Of a stretch of DNA of 64,000 bases, positions 20,301 to 33,362 are shown one piece after another. The stretch spans positions 5,925,501-5,989,500 of the forward strand of contig CAXIWW010000817.1 of NCBI GenBank assembly GCA_964036315.1, in the 5' to 3' direction. The stretch is from Acanthosepion esculentum. Its lineage: Eukaryota; Mollusca; Cephalopoda; Sepiida; Sepiidae. Below the pieces are notes generated by a model. The model was not told the origin of the DNA and did no database searches. It was given only the letters and a program-made list of their open reading frames with translations. Numbering within the stretch: the stretch's first letter is position 1; every line of letters starts with the position of its first letter. Made by a program: the position numbers and the translations under genes.

Positions 20301-23300
20301 CAGCTGTTGGCACTTTTGCTATCAGCCGTTGGCACTTTTGCTATCAGCTGTGGTGCTTTTGGCACATTTGCTATCAACTGGTGTTGGTCGCAAGTTTTTA
20401 TATAAACATGTATTTTTATTTTTGTTCTGTTGGCACTTTTGCTCTCAGCTGTTGGCACTTTTTCAATCAGCTGTTGGCACTTTTGCTATCAGCTTTTGGC
20501 ACTTATGCTATCAGCTGTTGGCATTTTGCTATCAGCGGTTGGCACTTTTGCAATCAGCTGTTGGCACTTTTGGTATCAGCTGTTGGCACTTTGGTATCAG
20601 CTGTTGGCACATTTGCTATCAGCTGTTGGCACTTTTGCTATCAGCTGTTGGCACTTTTGGTATTATCTGTTGGCAGTTTTGCTATCAGCTGTTGGCTCTT
20701 TTGCTATCAGCTGTTGGCACTTTTGCTATCAGCTGTGTTGCTGTTGGCACTTTTGCTATCAACTGGTGTTGTTTGCAAGTTTATATATAAACATCTATTT
20801 TTATACTTTCATAGTGTTTTTTTTTTAGTGGGGGGTCACTATTTGCTCATAGCTGGGACCCTTTGTGATCAGAAGCCTTGCTGTCAGATGTAGTTTATAG
20901 TCATACCTAAGACTAGTTGGCACTGTGGTGCTGTTGGCACTTTTGCTATCAGCTGTTGGCACTTTTGCTATCAGCTGTTGGCACTTTTGTTATCAGCTGT
21001 TGGCACTTTTGCTATCAGCTGTGGTGCTGTTGGCACTTTTGCTATCAACTGGTGTTGTTCGCAAGTTTTTATATAAACGTATTTTTATACATTCATAGTG
21101 TCTTTTTTTTAGTGGGGGGTCACTATTTGCTCATAGCTGGGACCCTTTGTTATCAGAAGCCTTGCTGTCAGATGTAGTTTATATTCATACCTAGGACTAG
21201 TTGGCACTGTGGTATCAGCTGTTGGCACTTTTGCTATCAGCTGTTGGCACTTTTGCTATCAGCTTTTGGAACTTTTTGTATCAGCAGTTGGCACTTTTGC
21301 TATCAGGTGTTGGCACTTTTGCTATCAGCTGTTGGCACTTTTGGAATCATCTGTTGGCACTTTTGCTAACAGCTGTTGGCACTTTTGCTATCAGCTTTTG
21401 GCACTTTTGGTATCAGCTGTTGGCACTTTTGCTATCAGCTGTTGGCACTTTCGCTATCAGCTGTGGTGCTGTTGGCACTTTTGCTATCAACTGGTGTTGT
21501 TCGCAAGTTTTTATATCAACATGTATTTAAATACTTTCATAGTCTTTTTTTTTTAGTGGGGGGTCACTATTTGCTCATAGCTCGGACCCTTTGTGATCAG
21601 AAGCCTTGCTGTCAGATGTACTTTATAGTCATACCTAGGAATAGTTGGCACTGTGGTGCATTTGGCACTTTTGCTATCAGCAGTTTGCACTTTTGGTATC
21701 AGCTGTTGGCACTTTTTCTATCAGCTGTTGGCAATTTTGCTATCAGCTGTGGTGCTGTTGGCACTTTTGCTATCAACTGGTGCTGTTCGCAAGTTTTTAT
21801 ATAAACATGTATTTTAATACTTTCATTTTTTCTTTTTTTTAGTGGGGGGTCACTATTTGCTCATAGCTGGGACCATTTGTGATCAGAAGCCTTGTTGTCA
21901 GATGTAGTTTATTATCATACCTAGGACTAGTTGGAACTGTGGTACTGTTGGCACTTTTGCTATCAGCTGTTGGCACTTTTGCTTTCAGCTGTTGGCACTT
22001 TTGCTATAAGCTGTTTGCACTTTTGCTATCAGCTGTGGTGCTGTTGGCACTTTTGCTATCAACTGGTGTTGTTCGCAAGTTTTTATATAAAAATGTATTT
22101 TTATACTTTCATAGTGTTTTTTTTTTGTGGGGGTCACTCTTTGCTCATAGCCGGGACCCTTTGTGATCAGAAGCCTTGCTGTCAGATGTAGTTTATAGTC
22201 ATACCTAGGACTAGTTGGCACTGTGGTGCTGTTGGCACTTTTGCTATCAGCTGTTGGCACTTTTGCTATCAGCTGTTGGCCCTTTTGCTCTCAGCTGTGG
22301 TGCTGTTGGCACTTTTGCTATCAACTGGTGTTGTTCGCAAGTTTTTATATAAACATGTATATTTATACTTTCATAGTGATTTTTTTTAGTGGGGGTCACT
22401 ATTTGCTCATAGCTGGGACCCTTTGTGATCAGAAGCCTTGCTGTCAGATGTAGTTTATAGACATACCTAGCACTAGTTGGCACTGTGGTGCTGTTGGCAC
22501 TTTTGCTGTCAGCTGTTGGCACTTTTGCTATCAGCTGTTTGCACATTTGCTATCAGCTGTTGACACTTTTGCTATCAGCTGTTGGTACTTTTGCTATCAG
22601 CTGTTTGCACTTTTGGTATCAGCTGTTGGCACTTTTGCAATCAGCTGTTGGCTCTTTTGCAATCAGCTGTTGGCACTTTGCTATATGCTGTTGGCACTTT
22701 TGCTATCAGATGTTGGCATTTGGTATCAGCTGTTGGCACTTTTGCTATCAGCTGGTGGCACTTTTGCTATCAGCTTTTGGCACTTTTGCTATCAGCTTTT
22801 GGCACTTTTGGTATCAGCTGTTGGCACTTTTGCTATAAGCTGTTGGCACTTTTGCTATCAGCTGTGGTGCTGTTGGCACTTTTGCTATCAACTGGTGTTG
22901 TTCGCAAGTTTTTATATAAACATGTATTTTGATACTTTCATAGTGTTTTTTTTTGTGGGGGTTCACTATTTGCTCATAGCTGGGACCCTTTTTGATCAGA
23001 AGCCTTGCTGTCAGATGTAGTTTAGAGTCATACCTAAGACTAGTTGGCACTGTGGTGCTGTTGGCACTTTTGCTATAAGCTGTTGGCACTTTTGCTATCA
23101 GCTGTTGGAACTTTTGTTATCAGCTGTTGGCACATTTGCAATCAGCTGTGGTGCTGTTGGCACTTTTGCTATCAACTGGTGTTGTTCGCAAGTTTTTATA
23201 TAAATATGTATTTTTATACTTTCATAGTGTTTTTTTTTTAGTGGGGGGTTACTATTTGCTCATAGCTGGGACCCTTTGTGATCAGAAGACTTGCTGTCAG

Positions 23301-26300
23301 ATGTAGTTTATAGTCATACCTTGGACTAGTTGGCACTGTGGTGCTATCAGCTGTTGGCACATTTGCTATCAGCTGTTGGCACTTTTGCTATCAGCTGTTG
23401 GCACTTTTGCTATCAGCTGTGGTGCTGTTGGCACTTTTGCTATCAACTGGTGTTGTTCGCAAGTTTTTATATAAACGTATTTTTATACATTCGTAGTGTC
23501 TTTTTTTTAGTGGGGGTTACTATTTGCTCATAGCTGGGACCCTTTGTGATCAGAAGCCTTGCTGTCAGATGTAGTTTATATTCATAACTAGGACTAGTTG
23601 GCACTGTGGTATCAGGTTTTGGCACTTTTGCTTTCAGCTGTTGGCACTTTTGCTATCAGCTTTTGGAACTTTTTGTATCAGCAGTTGGCACTTTTGCTGT
23701 CAGGTTTTGGCACTTTTGCTATCAGCTGTTGGCACTTTTGGTATCATCTGTTGGCACTTTTGCTAACAGCTGTTGGCACTTTTGCTATCAGCTTTTGGCA
23801 CTTTTGGTATCAGCTGTTGGCACTTTTGCTATCAGCGGTTGGCACTTTTGCTATCAGCTGTTGGCACTTTTGCTATCAGCGGTTGGCACTTTTGCTATCA
23901 GCTGTTGGCACTTTTGCTATCAGCTGTTGGCACATTTGCTATCAGCTGTTGGTATTTTGCTATCAGCTGTTGGCAATTTTGGTGTCATCTGTTGGCACTT
24001 TTTCTATCAGCTGTTGGCACTTTTGCTATCAGCTTTTGGCACTTTTCGTATCTGCTGTTGGCACTTTTGCTATCAACTGTTGGCACTTTTGCTATGAGCA
24101 GTGGCACTTTTGCTATCAGCTGTGGTGCTGTTGGCACTTTTGCTATCAACTGGTGTTGTTCGAATGTCTTTATATAAACTGTTATTTTTATACATTCATA
24201 GTGTTTTTTATGAGTGGGGGGTCACTATTTGCTCATAGCTGGGACTCTTTGTGATCAGAAGCCTTGCTGTCATATGTAGGTTATAGTCATACATAGGACA
24301 AGTTGGCACTATGGTGCTGTTGGCACTTTTGCTATCGGCTGTTGGCACTTTTGCTATCAGCTGTTGACACTTTTGCTATCAGCTGTTGGAACTTTTGCTA
24401 TCAGCTGTTGGGACTTTTGCTATCAGCTGTGGTGCTGTTGGCACTTTTGATATCAACTGTTGTTGTTCACACGTTTTTATATAAACATGTATTTTTATAC
24501 TTTCATAGTGTTTTTTTTAGTGGGGGGTCACTATTTGCTCATAGCTGGGACCCTTTGTGATCAGAAGCCTTGCTGTCAGATGTAGTTTATAGTCATACCT
24601 AGGTCTAGTTGGCACTGTGGTGCTGTTGGCACTTTTGCTATCAGCTGTTGGCACTTTTGCTATCAGCTGTTGGCACTTTTGCTATCAGCTGTGGTGCTGT
24701 TGGCACGTTTGCTATCAACTTGTGTTGTTTGCAAGTTTTTATATAAACATGTAATTTTATAATTTTATAGTGTTTTTTTTTTAGTGGGGGGTCACTATTT
24801 GCTCATTGCTGGGACCCTTTGTGATCAGAAGTCTTGCTGTCAGATGTAGTTTATAGTCATACATAGGACTAGTTGGCACTGTGGTGCTTTTGGCACTTTT
24901 GCTATCAGCTGTTGGCACTTTTGCTATCAGCTGTTGGCACTTTTGCTATCAGCTGTTGGCACATTTGTTATCAGCTGTGGTTCTGTTGGCACTTTTGCTA
25001 TCAAATGGTGTTGTTCGCAAGTTTTTATATAAACATGTATTTTTATACTTTCATAGTGTTTTTTTTTAGTGAGGGGTCACTATTTGCTCATAGCTGGGAC
25101 CCTTTGTGATCAGAAGCCTTGCTGTCAGATGTAGTTTATAATCATACCTAGGACTAGTTGGCACTGTGGTGCTGTTGGCACTTTTGCTATCAGCTGTTGG
25201 CACATTTTTTATCAGCTGTTGGCACTTTTGCTATCAGCTGTGGTGCTGTTGGCACTTTTGCTATCAGCTGGTGTTGTTCGCAAGTTTTTATAAAAACATG
25301 TATTTTTAAACTTTCATAGTGTTTTTTTTTTTAGTGGGGCTCACTATTTGCTCATAGATGGGACCCTTTGTGATCAGAAGCCTTGCTGTCAGATGTAGAT
25401 TTTAGTCATACTTAGGACTAGTTGGCACTGTGGTGCTGTTGGCACTTTTGCTATCAGCTGTTGGCACTTTTGCTATCAGCTGTTGGCACTTTTGCTATCA
25501 GCTTTTGGCACCTTTGCTATCAGCTGTTGGCACTTTTGCTATAAGCTGTTGGCACTTTTATTATCAGCTGTTGGCACTTTTGCTATCAGCCGTTGGCACT
25601 TTTGCTATCAGCTGTGGTGCTGTTGGCACTTTTGCTATCAACTGGTGTTGTTCGAAAGTTTTTATATAAACATGTATTTTTATACTTTCATAGTGATTTT
25701 TTTTAGTGGGGGGTCACTATTTGCTCATAGCTGGGACCCTTTGTGATTAGAAGCCTTGCTGTCAGATGTAGTTTATAGACATACCTAGGACTAGTTGGCA
25801 CTGTGGTGCTGTTGGCACTTTTGCTGTCAGCTGTTGGCACTTTTGCTATCAGCTGTTTGCACATTTGCAATCAGCTGTTGACACTTTTGCTATCATCTGT
25901 TGGCACTTTTGCTATCAGCCGTTGGCACTTTTGCTATCAGCTGTGGTGCTGTTGGCACTTTTGCTATCAACTGGTGTTGTTCGCAAGTTTTTATATAAAC
26001 ATGTATTTTTATACTTTCATAGTGTTTTTTTTTTTAGTGGGGTCACTATTTGCTCATAGCTCGGACCCTTTGTGATCAGAAGCCTTGCAGTCAGATGTAG
26101 TTTATAGTCATACCTAGGACTAGTTGGCACTGTGGTGCTGTTGGCACTTTTCCTATCAGCTCTTGTCAGTTTTGCTATCAGCTGTTGGCACTTTTGCTAT
26201 CAGCTGTGGTGCTGTTGGCACTTTTGCTATCAACTGGTGTTGTTCGCTAGTTTTTATATAAACATGTATTTTTATACTTTCATAGTGTTTTTTTTTTAGT

Positions 26301-29300
26301 GGGGGTCACTAATTGGTCATATTTGGGACCTCTTGTGATCAGAAGCCTTGCTGTCAGATGTAGTTTATAGTCATATCAAGGACTAGTTGGCACTGTGGTG
26401 CTGTTGGCACTTTTGTTATCAGCTGTTGGCACTTTTGCTATCAGCTGTTGGCACTTTTGCTATCAACTGGTGTTGTTCGCAAGTTTTTAGATAAACATGT
26501 ATTTTTATACTTTCATAGTGTTTTTTTTTAGTGTTGGGTCACTATTTGCTCATAGCTGGGACCCTTTGTGATAAGAAGCCTTGCTGTCAGATGTAGTTTA
26601 TAGTCATATCTAGGACAAGTTGGCACTGTGGTGCGGTTGGCACATTTGCTATCAGCTGGTGGCACTTTTGCTATCAGCTGTGTTGCTGTTGGCACTTTTG
26701 CTATCAACTGGTGTTGTTCGCATGTTTTTATAGAAACATGTATTTTTATACTTTCATAGAGTTTTTTTTTTAGTGGGGGGTCACTATTTGCTCATAGCTG
26801 GGACACTTTGTGATCAGAATCCTTACTGTCAGATGTAGTTTATAATCATACCTAGGACTAGTTGGAACTGTGGTGCTGTTGGCACTTTTGCTATCAGCTG
26901 TTGGCACTTTTGCTATCAGCTTTTGGCACATTTGCTATCAGCTTTTGCACATTTGGTATCAGCTGTTGGCACATTTGCTATCAGCTGTTGGCACTTTTGC
27001 TATCAGCTGTGGTGCTGTTGGCACTTTTGCTATCAACTGGTGTTGTTCGCAAGTTTTTATATAAACATGTATATTTATACTTTCATAGTGTTTTTTTTTA
27101 GTGGGGGGTCACTATTTGCTCATAGCTGGGACCCTTTGTGATCAGAAGCCTTGCTGTCAGATGTAGATTATACTTATACCTAGGACTATTTGGCACTGTG
27201 GTGCTGTTGGCACTTTTGCTATCGGCTGTTGGCACTTTTGGTATCAGCTGTTGGCACTTTTGCTATCAGCTGTTGGCACTTTTTTCTATCAGCTGTTGGG
27301 ACTTTTGCTATCAGCTGTTGGGACTTTTGCTACCAGCTGCGGTGCTGTTGGCACTTTTGCTATCAACTGGTGTTGTTCGCACGTTTTTATATAAACATGT
27401 ATTTTTATATTTTCATAGTGTTTTTTTTTAGTGGGGGGTCACTATTTGCTCATAGCTGGGACCCTTTGTGATCAGAAGCCTTGCTGTCAGATGTAGTTCA
27501 TAATTATACCTAGGACTAGTTGGCACTGTGGTGCTGTTGGCACATTTGCTATCAGCTGTTGGCACTTTTGCTATCAGCTGTTGGCACTTTTATTATAAGC
27601 TGTTGGCACTTTTGCTATCAGCTGTTGGCACTTTTGCTATAAGCTGTTGGCACATTTGCAATCAGCTGTTGGCACTTTTGCTATCAGCTGTTGGCACTTT
27701 TGCTATCAGCTGTTGGCACTTTTGCTGTCAGCTTTTGGCACTTTTGCTATCAGCTGTTAGGCACTTTTGCTATCAGCTGTTGGCACTTTTGCTATCAACT
27801 GGTGTTGTTCGCAAGTTTTTATATAAACATGTATTTTTATACTTTCATAGTGTTTTTTTTTTAGTGGGGGCTCACTATTTGCTCATAGCTGGGACCCTTT
27901 GTGATCAGAAGCCTTGCTGTCACATGTAGTTTATAATCATACCTAGGACTAGTTGGCACTGTGGTGCTGCTGGCACTTTTGCTATCAGATGTTGGCACTT
28001 TTGCTATCAGCTGTTGGAACTTTTGCTATCAGCTGTTGGCACTTTTGCTATCAGCTGTGGTGCTGTTGGCACTTTTGCTATCAACTGGGTGTTGTTAGCA
28101 AGTTTTTATATAAACATGTATTTTTATACTTTCGTAGTTTTTTTTTTTAGTGTGGGGTCACTATTTCCTAATAGCTGGGACCCTTTGTGATCAGAAGCCT
28201 TGCTGTCAGATGTAGTTTATAGTCATACCTACGACTAGTTGGCACTGTGGTGCTGTTGGCACTATTGCTATCAGCTGTTGGCAGTTTTGCTATCAGCTGT
28301 TGGCACTTTTGCTATCAGCTGTTGGCACTTTTGCTATCAGCTGTGGTGCTGTTGGCACTTTTGCTATCAACTGGTGTTGTTCGCAAGTTTTTATATAAAC
28401 ATCTTTTTTTATACTTTCATAGTGTTTTTCTTTTAGTGGGGGGTCACTATTTGCTCATAGCTGGGACCCTCTGTGATCAGAAGCGTGCAGTCAGATGTAG
28501 TTTAAAGTCATACCTAGGACTAGTTGTCACTGTGGTGTTGTTGGCACTTTTGCTATCAGCTGTTGGCACTTGTGTTATCAGCTGTTGGCACTTTTGCTAT
28601 CAGCTGTTGGCACTTTGGTATAATCTGTTGGCACTTTTGCTATCAGCTGTTGGCACATTTGCTATCAGCTGTTGGCACATTTGCTATCAGCTTTTGGCAC
28701 TTTTGCTATCAGCTGTTGGCACTTTTGGTATCAGCTGTTGGCACTTTTGGTATCAGCTGTGTGCACTTTTGCTATCAGCTGTGGTGCTGTTGGCACTTTT
28801 GCTATCAGCTGTGGTGCTGTTGGCACTTTTGCTATCAACTGGTGTTGTTCGCAAGTTTTTATATAAACATGTATTTTTATACTTTCATAGTGTTTTTTTT
28901 TTAGTGGGTCTCACTATTTGCTCATAGCTGGGACCCTTTGTGATCAGAAGCCTTGCTGTCAGATGTAGTTTATAATCATACCTAGGACTAGTTGGCACTG
29001 TGGTACTGCTGGCACTTTTGCTATCAGCTGTTGGCACTTTTGCTATCAGCTGTTGGAACTTTTGCTATCAGCTGTTGGCACTTTTGCTATCAGCTGTGGT
29101 GCTGTTGGCACTTTTGCTATCAATTGGTGTTGTTCGCAAGTTTTTATATAAACATGTATTTTTATACTTTCGTAGTGTTTTTTTTTAGTGGGGGGTCACT
29201 ATTTGCTAATAGCTGGGACCCTTCGTGATCAGAAGCCTTGCTGTCAGATGTAGTTTATAGTCATACCTAGGACTAGTTGGCACTGTGGTGCTGTTGGCAC

Positions 29301-30442
29301 TTTTGCTATCAGCTGTTGGCACTTTTGCTATCAGCTGTTGGCACTTTTGGTATCAGCTGTTGGCACTTTTGGTATCAGCTGTTGGCACTTTTGCTATCAG
29401 CTGTGGTGCTGTTGGTACTTTTGCTATCAACTGGTGTTGTTCGCAAGTTTTTATATAAACATGTATTTTTATACTTTCATAGTGTTTTTTTTAGTGGGGG
29501 CTCACTATTTGCTCATAGCTGGGACCCTTTGTGATCAGAAGCCTTGCTGTCAGATGTAGTTTTTAATCATACCTAGGATTAGTTGGCACTGTGGTGCTGC
29601 TGGCACTTTTGCTATCAGCTGTTGGCACTTTTGCTATCAGCTGTTGGAACTTTTGCTATCAGCTGTTGGCACTTTTGCTATCAGCTGTGTTGCTGTTGGC
29701 ACTTTTGCTATCAACTGGTGTTGTTCGCAAGTTTTTATATAAACATGTATTTTTATACTTTCGTAGTGTTTTTTTTTAGTGGGGGGTCACTATTTGCTAA
29801 TAGCTGGGACCCTTTGTGATCAGAAGCCTTGCAGTCAGATGTAGTTTAAAATCATACCTAGGACTAGTTGTCACTGTGGTGTTGTTGGCACTTTTGCTAT
29901 CAGCTGTTGGCACTTTTGCTATCAGCAGTTGGCACTTTTGCTATTAGCTGTTGGCACTTTGGTATAATCTGTTGGCACTTTTGCTATCAGCTGTTGGCAC
30001 TTTTGCTATCAGCTGTTGGCACTTTTGCTATCAGCTGTTGGCACTTTTGCTATCAGCTGTTGGCACTTTTGCTATCAGCTGTGGTGCTGTTGGCACTTTT
30101 GCTATCAACTGGTGTTGTTCGCAAGTTTTTATATAAACATGTATTTTTATACTTTCGTAGTGTTTTTTTTAGTGGGGGGGCACTATTTGCTAATAGCTGG
30201 GACCCTTTGTGATCAGAAGCCTTGCTGTCAGATGTAGTTTATAGTCATACCTAGCACTAGTTGGCACTGTGGTGCTGTTGGCACTATTGCTATCAGCTGT
30301 TGGCACTTTTGCTATCAGCTGTTGGCACTTTTGCTATCAGCTGTTGGCACTTTTGCTATCAGCTGTGGTGCTGTTGGCACTTTTGCTATCAACTGGTGTT
30401 GTTCGCAAGTTTTTATATAAACATCTATTTTTATACTTTCAT
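14331..30442 (+). repeat. Satellite A, forward block 2 (16 kb)
   Basis: About 44 composite units of 22-mer runs plus spacer, in the same orientation as 1-4672. Units range from about 240 bp (few 22-mers) to about 950 bp (the unit from about 19310 to 20260). Spacer variants include TTCGCTAGTT, TTCGCATGTT with TATAGAAACATG, and TATATAAACGT. One spacer near 20419-20427 is cut short and joins directly to 22-mers. The array ends inside a spacer at TTATACTTTCAT (30442), where satellite E begins without intervening sequence. No gene is visible; its many frames are satellite translations. Confidence 0.95.
28980..30170 (+). repeat. 591-bp two-unit higher-order repeat in satellite A
   Basis: The pair of units from about 28980 to 29570 recurs from about 29571, offset 591 bp. 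The copies share GTGGTACTGCTGG/GTGGTGCTGCTGG starts, the GGAACTTTTGC third repeat, the TTTCGTAGTG spacer variant and TTGCTAATAGC. Related units with GTTGTCACTGTGGTGTTG starts lie at about 28520 and 29865, so the last 2 kb of the array is built from a few repeatedly copied unit types. Confidence 0.7.
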
Positions 30443-33362
30443 GGCGGAAGACTGAGATTGCTTGTAAAGCAGTTGTCACAAAAGAGACAGGAGATGTCGA
30501 TTTGTAGCGGCCTGATATTACTTGTAAGGCAGTTTTCACAAAAGAGCCAAGTGAAGTCGGTTTGTAGCTGCCTGACATTGCTTGTAAGGCAGTTGTCACA
30601 AAAGCGCCAGGAGAATTCGGCTTGTAGCAGCCGGAGAATACTTGCAAGGCAGTTTTCACAAAAGAGCCAAGAGAAGTCCGCTCGTAGCAGCCTGATATTT
30701 ATTGTAAGGCAGTTGTCATAAAAGCGCCAAGAGAATTCGGCTCTTAGCAGCCTGAGATTTCTTGTAAGGCAGTTGCCACAAAAGCGCCAGGAGAAATCCG
30801 CTCGTAGCCGCTTGGGATTGCTTGTAAGGCAATTCGCACAAAAAGCCAGGAGAATTCATATTGCTGCAGCCTGAGAATGCTTGTAAGGCAGATGCCACAA
30901 ATGAGCCAGGAGAAATCGGTTCGTAGCAGCCTGGGATAGGTTGTAAGGCAGTTGTAACAAAAGAGCCAGTATATGTCGATTTGTAGCGGCCAATTCGGCT
31001 TGTAGCAGGCTGAGATTGCTTGTAAGGCAGTTTTCACAAAAGATACAAGAGATGTGGGTTTGTAGAAGCCTGAGATTGCTTTAAAGGCAGTTTTCACAAT
31101 GAGCCAAGAGAAGTCGGCTCGTAGCAGTCTGACATTGCTTGTAAGGCAGTTTTCACAAAAGAGCCAGGAGAATCCGGGTTGTTGCAGACTCAGATTGCTT
31201 GTAAGGCAGTTGCTGCAAAAGAGGCAGGAGAAATCGGCTTGTAGAAGCCTGAGATCCTTTTTAAGACAGTTTTCACAAATAGCCCGGAGAAGTCGGCCGA
31301 TAGCAGCGGGAGATTGCTTGTAAGGGAGTTGTCAAAAAAGAGTCAGCAGGTGTAAGTTTGTAGAAGCCTGAGATTGCGTGTAAAGCAATTTTCACAAAAA
31401 GCCAGGGTAAACGGGCTCGTAGCTGCGTGGAATTGCTTGTAATGAAACTGGCACAAAAATCCAAGAGAATTGGGCTTGCTGCTGTGATTGCATGTAAGGC
31501 AGTTGCTACAAAAGAGCCAGGCGTATTCGGCTTGTAGAAGCCTGAGATTGCTTGTAAGGCAGTTTACACAAGAGAGCCAAGAAAAGTCGGCTCGGAGCAG
31601 CCTGACATTGCTTGTAAGGCAGTTGTCACAAAAGAGCCAGTAGAATTCGTCTTGTAGCAGCCTGAGATTGCTTGTAATGCAGTCGCCACAAAAGAGCCTT
31701 GAGAAATCGCCTCGTAGAAGCCTGGGATGGTTTGTAAGGCAATTGGCAAAAAGCCAGTAGAATTAGGCTTGTTGAACCCTGAGATTGCTTGTAAGGCCAG
31801 GCGTAGACGGCTTGTAGCAGTCTGAGATTGCTCTTAAGGCATTTGTCACAAAAAAAAAAGATGACGGCTCGTAGAAGCCTGAGATTGCTTTTAATCAGTT
31901 GTCACAAAAGAGCCAGGAGAATTCGGCTTGTAGCAGCCTGAGATTGCTTTTAAGGCAGTTGCCACAAAAGAGCCAGGAGAAATCCGCTAGTAGAGGCTGG
32001 GATGGCTTGTAAGGCAATTGGCACAAAAAAGCCAGGAGATCGGCTCGTAGCAGCCTGAGATTGCTTGTAAGGCAGTTGTCATAGAAGAGCCAGGCTCGTA
32101 GAAGCCTGAGATTGCTTGGAAGGCAGTTGGCAGAATAGAGGCAGGAGAAATCGTCTTGTAGCAACCTGAGATCCTTTGTAAGACAGTTTTCACAAATTGC
32201 CCGATGAAGTCGGCCCATAGCAGCCTGAGATTGCTTGTAAGGCAGTTTTCACAGACGAGCCAGCAGGTGTAGGCTCGTATTAGCCTGAGATCGTTGTAAG
32301 GCAGTTTTCACAAAAGTGCCAGGATATGTCGTTTTGTAGCAGCCTGAGACTGCTTGTACGGCAGTTTCCACAAAAGAGCAAGGCGTATTCGGCTTGTAGC
32401 AGCCTGAGATTTCATGTAAGGCAGTTTGCACAAAAGTCTTAAGAGAAATCGGATCATAGCAGCCTGACATTGCTTGTAAGGGAGTTGTCACAAAAGAGCC
32501 AGTAGAATTCGTCTTGTAGCAGCCTGAGATTGCTTGTAAGGCAGTCGCCACAAAAGAGCCTTGAGAAATCGGATCGTAGCAGCCTGGGATTATTTTGTAA
32601 GGCAATTTGCAAAAAAGCCAGGAACATTGGGCTTGCTGCAGCCTGAGATTGCTTGTAAGGCAGTTGTCACGAAAGACCCAGGAGATCGAATTTTTAGCAG
32701 CCTAAGATTGCTTGTAATGCAGTTGTCTTAAAAGTGCCAGCAGGTGTAGGCTTGTAGAAGAATGAGATTGCTTGTAAGGCAATTTTCACAAATCTCCCAA
32801 GAGAACCGGCTCGTAGAATCCTATGTTTGCGTGTAAGGCACTTTCCACAAAAAGCCAGGAGAAATGGGCTCGTAGCAGCCTGAGATTGCTTGTAAGGCAG
32901 GTGTCACAAAAGAGCCAGGCGTATTCGGATTGTAGCAGCCTGAGATTGCTTGTAAGGCTGTCTTCACAAAATGAGCCAGCAGAATTGGGCTTCCTCCAGC
33001 CTGAGATTCGTTGTAAGGCAGTTGTCACAACAAGCCAGGAGAAATGGGCTCGTAGCTGCGTGGGATTGCTTGTAAGGCAAATGGCACAAAAAGCCAGTAG
33101 AATTAGCTTGCTGCAGCCTGAGATTGATTATAAGGCAGTTTTCACAAAAGAGTCAGGAGATGTCGATTTTTAGCAACCTGAGATTGCTTGTAAGGCAGTG
33201 GTCACAAAAGAGACAGGCGTAGTCAGCTTGTAGCAGCCAGAGATTGATTTTAGCGCAGTTTTCACAGAAAAGCCAGCAGGTGTGGGGTTGTATCAGCCTG
33301 AGATTGCTTGTAAGGCAGTTTTCACAAAAGAGCCAGGAATTGCCGTTTTGTAGCAGCAGATT
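30443..33362 (+). repeat. Satellite E, forward block 1 (60-bp monomers)
   Basis: About 48 monomers of 58-62 bp with the pattern CCTGAGATTGCTTGTAAGGC, then AGTTGTCACAAAAGAGCCAG, then GAGAATTCGGCTTGTAGCAG. Variable positions include TTGTCAC/TTTTCAC/TTGCCAC and the last third of the monomer (GAAGTCGGCTCG, GATGTCGATTTG). There is no similarity to satellite A. The left edge (GGCGGAAGACTGAGATTGC) joins a cut satellite A spacer directly. The right edge passes into S280 at GTAGCAGCAGATT. Frames across it are repeat translations. Confidence 0.95.

Noticed and set aside
180..30212. Many frames of 60-284 codons in satellite A (hydrophobic LLALLLSAVGTFAISC-type repeats), which look like membrane proteins
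   Set aside because: They are the three-frame translation of a 22-bp repeat (66 bp, 22 residues per cycle). They overlap in several frames, end in the spacer, and appear on the opposite strand wherever the satellite is inverted.
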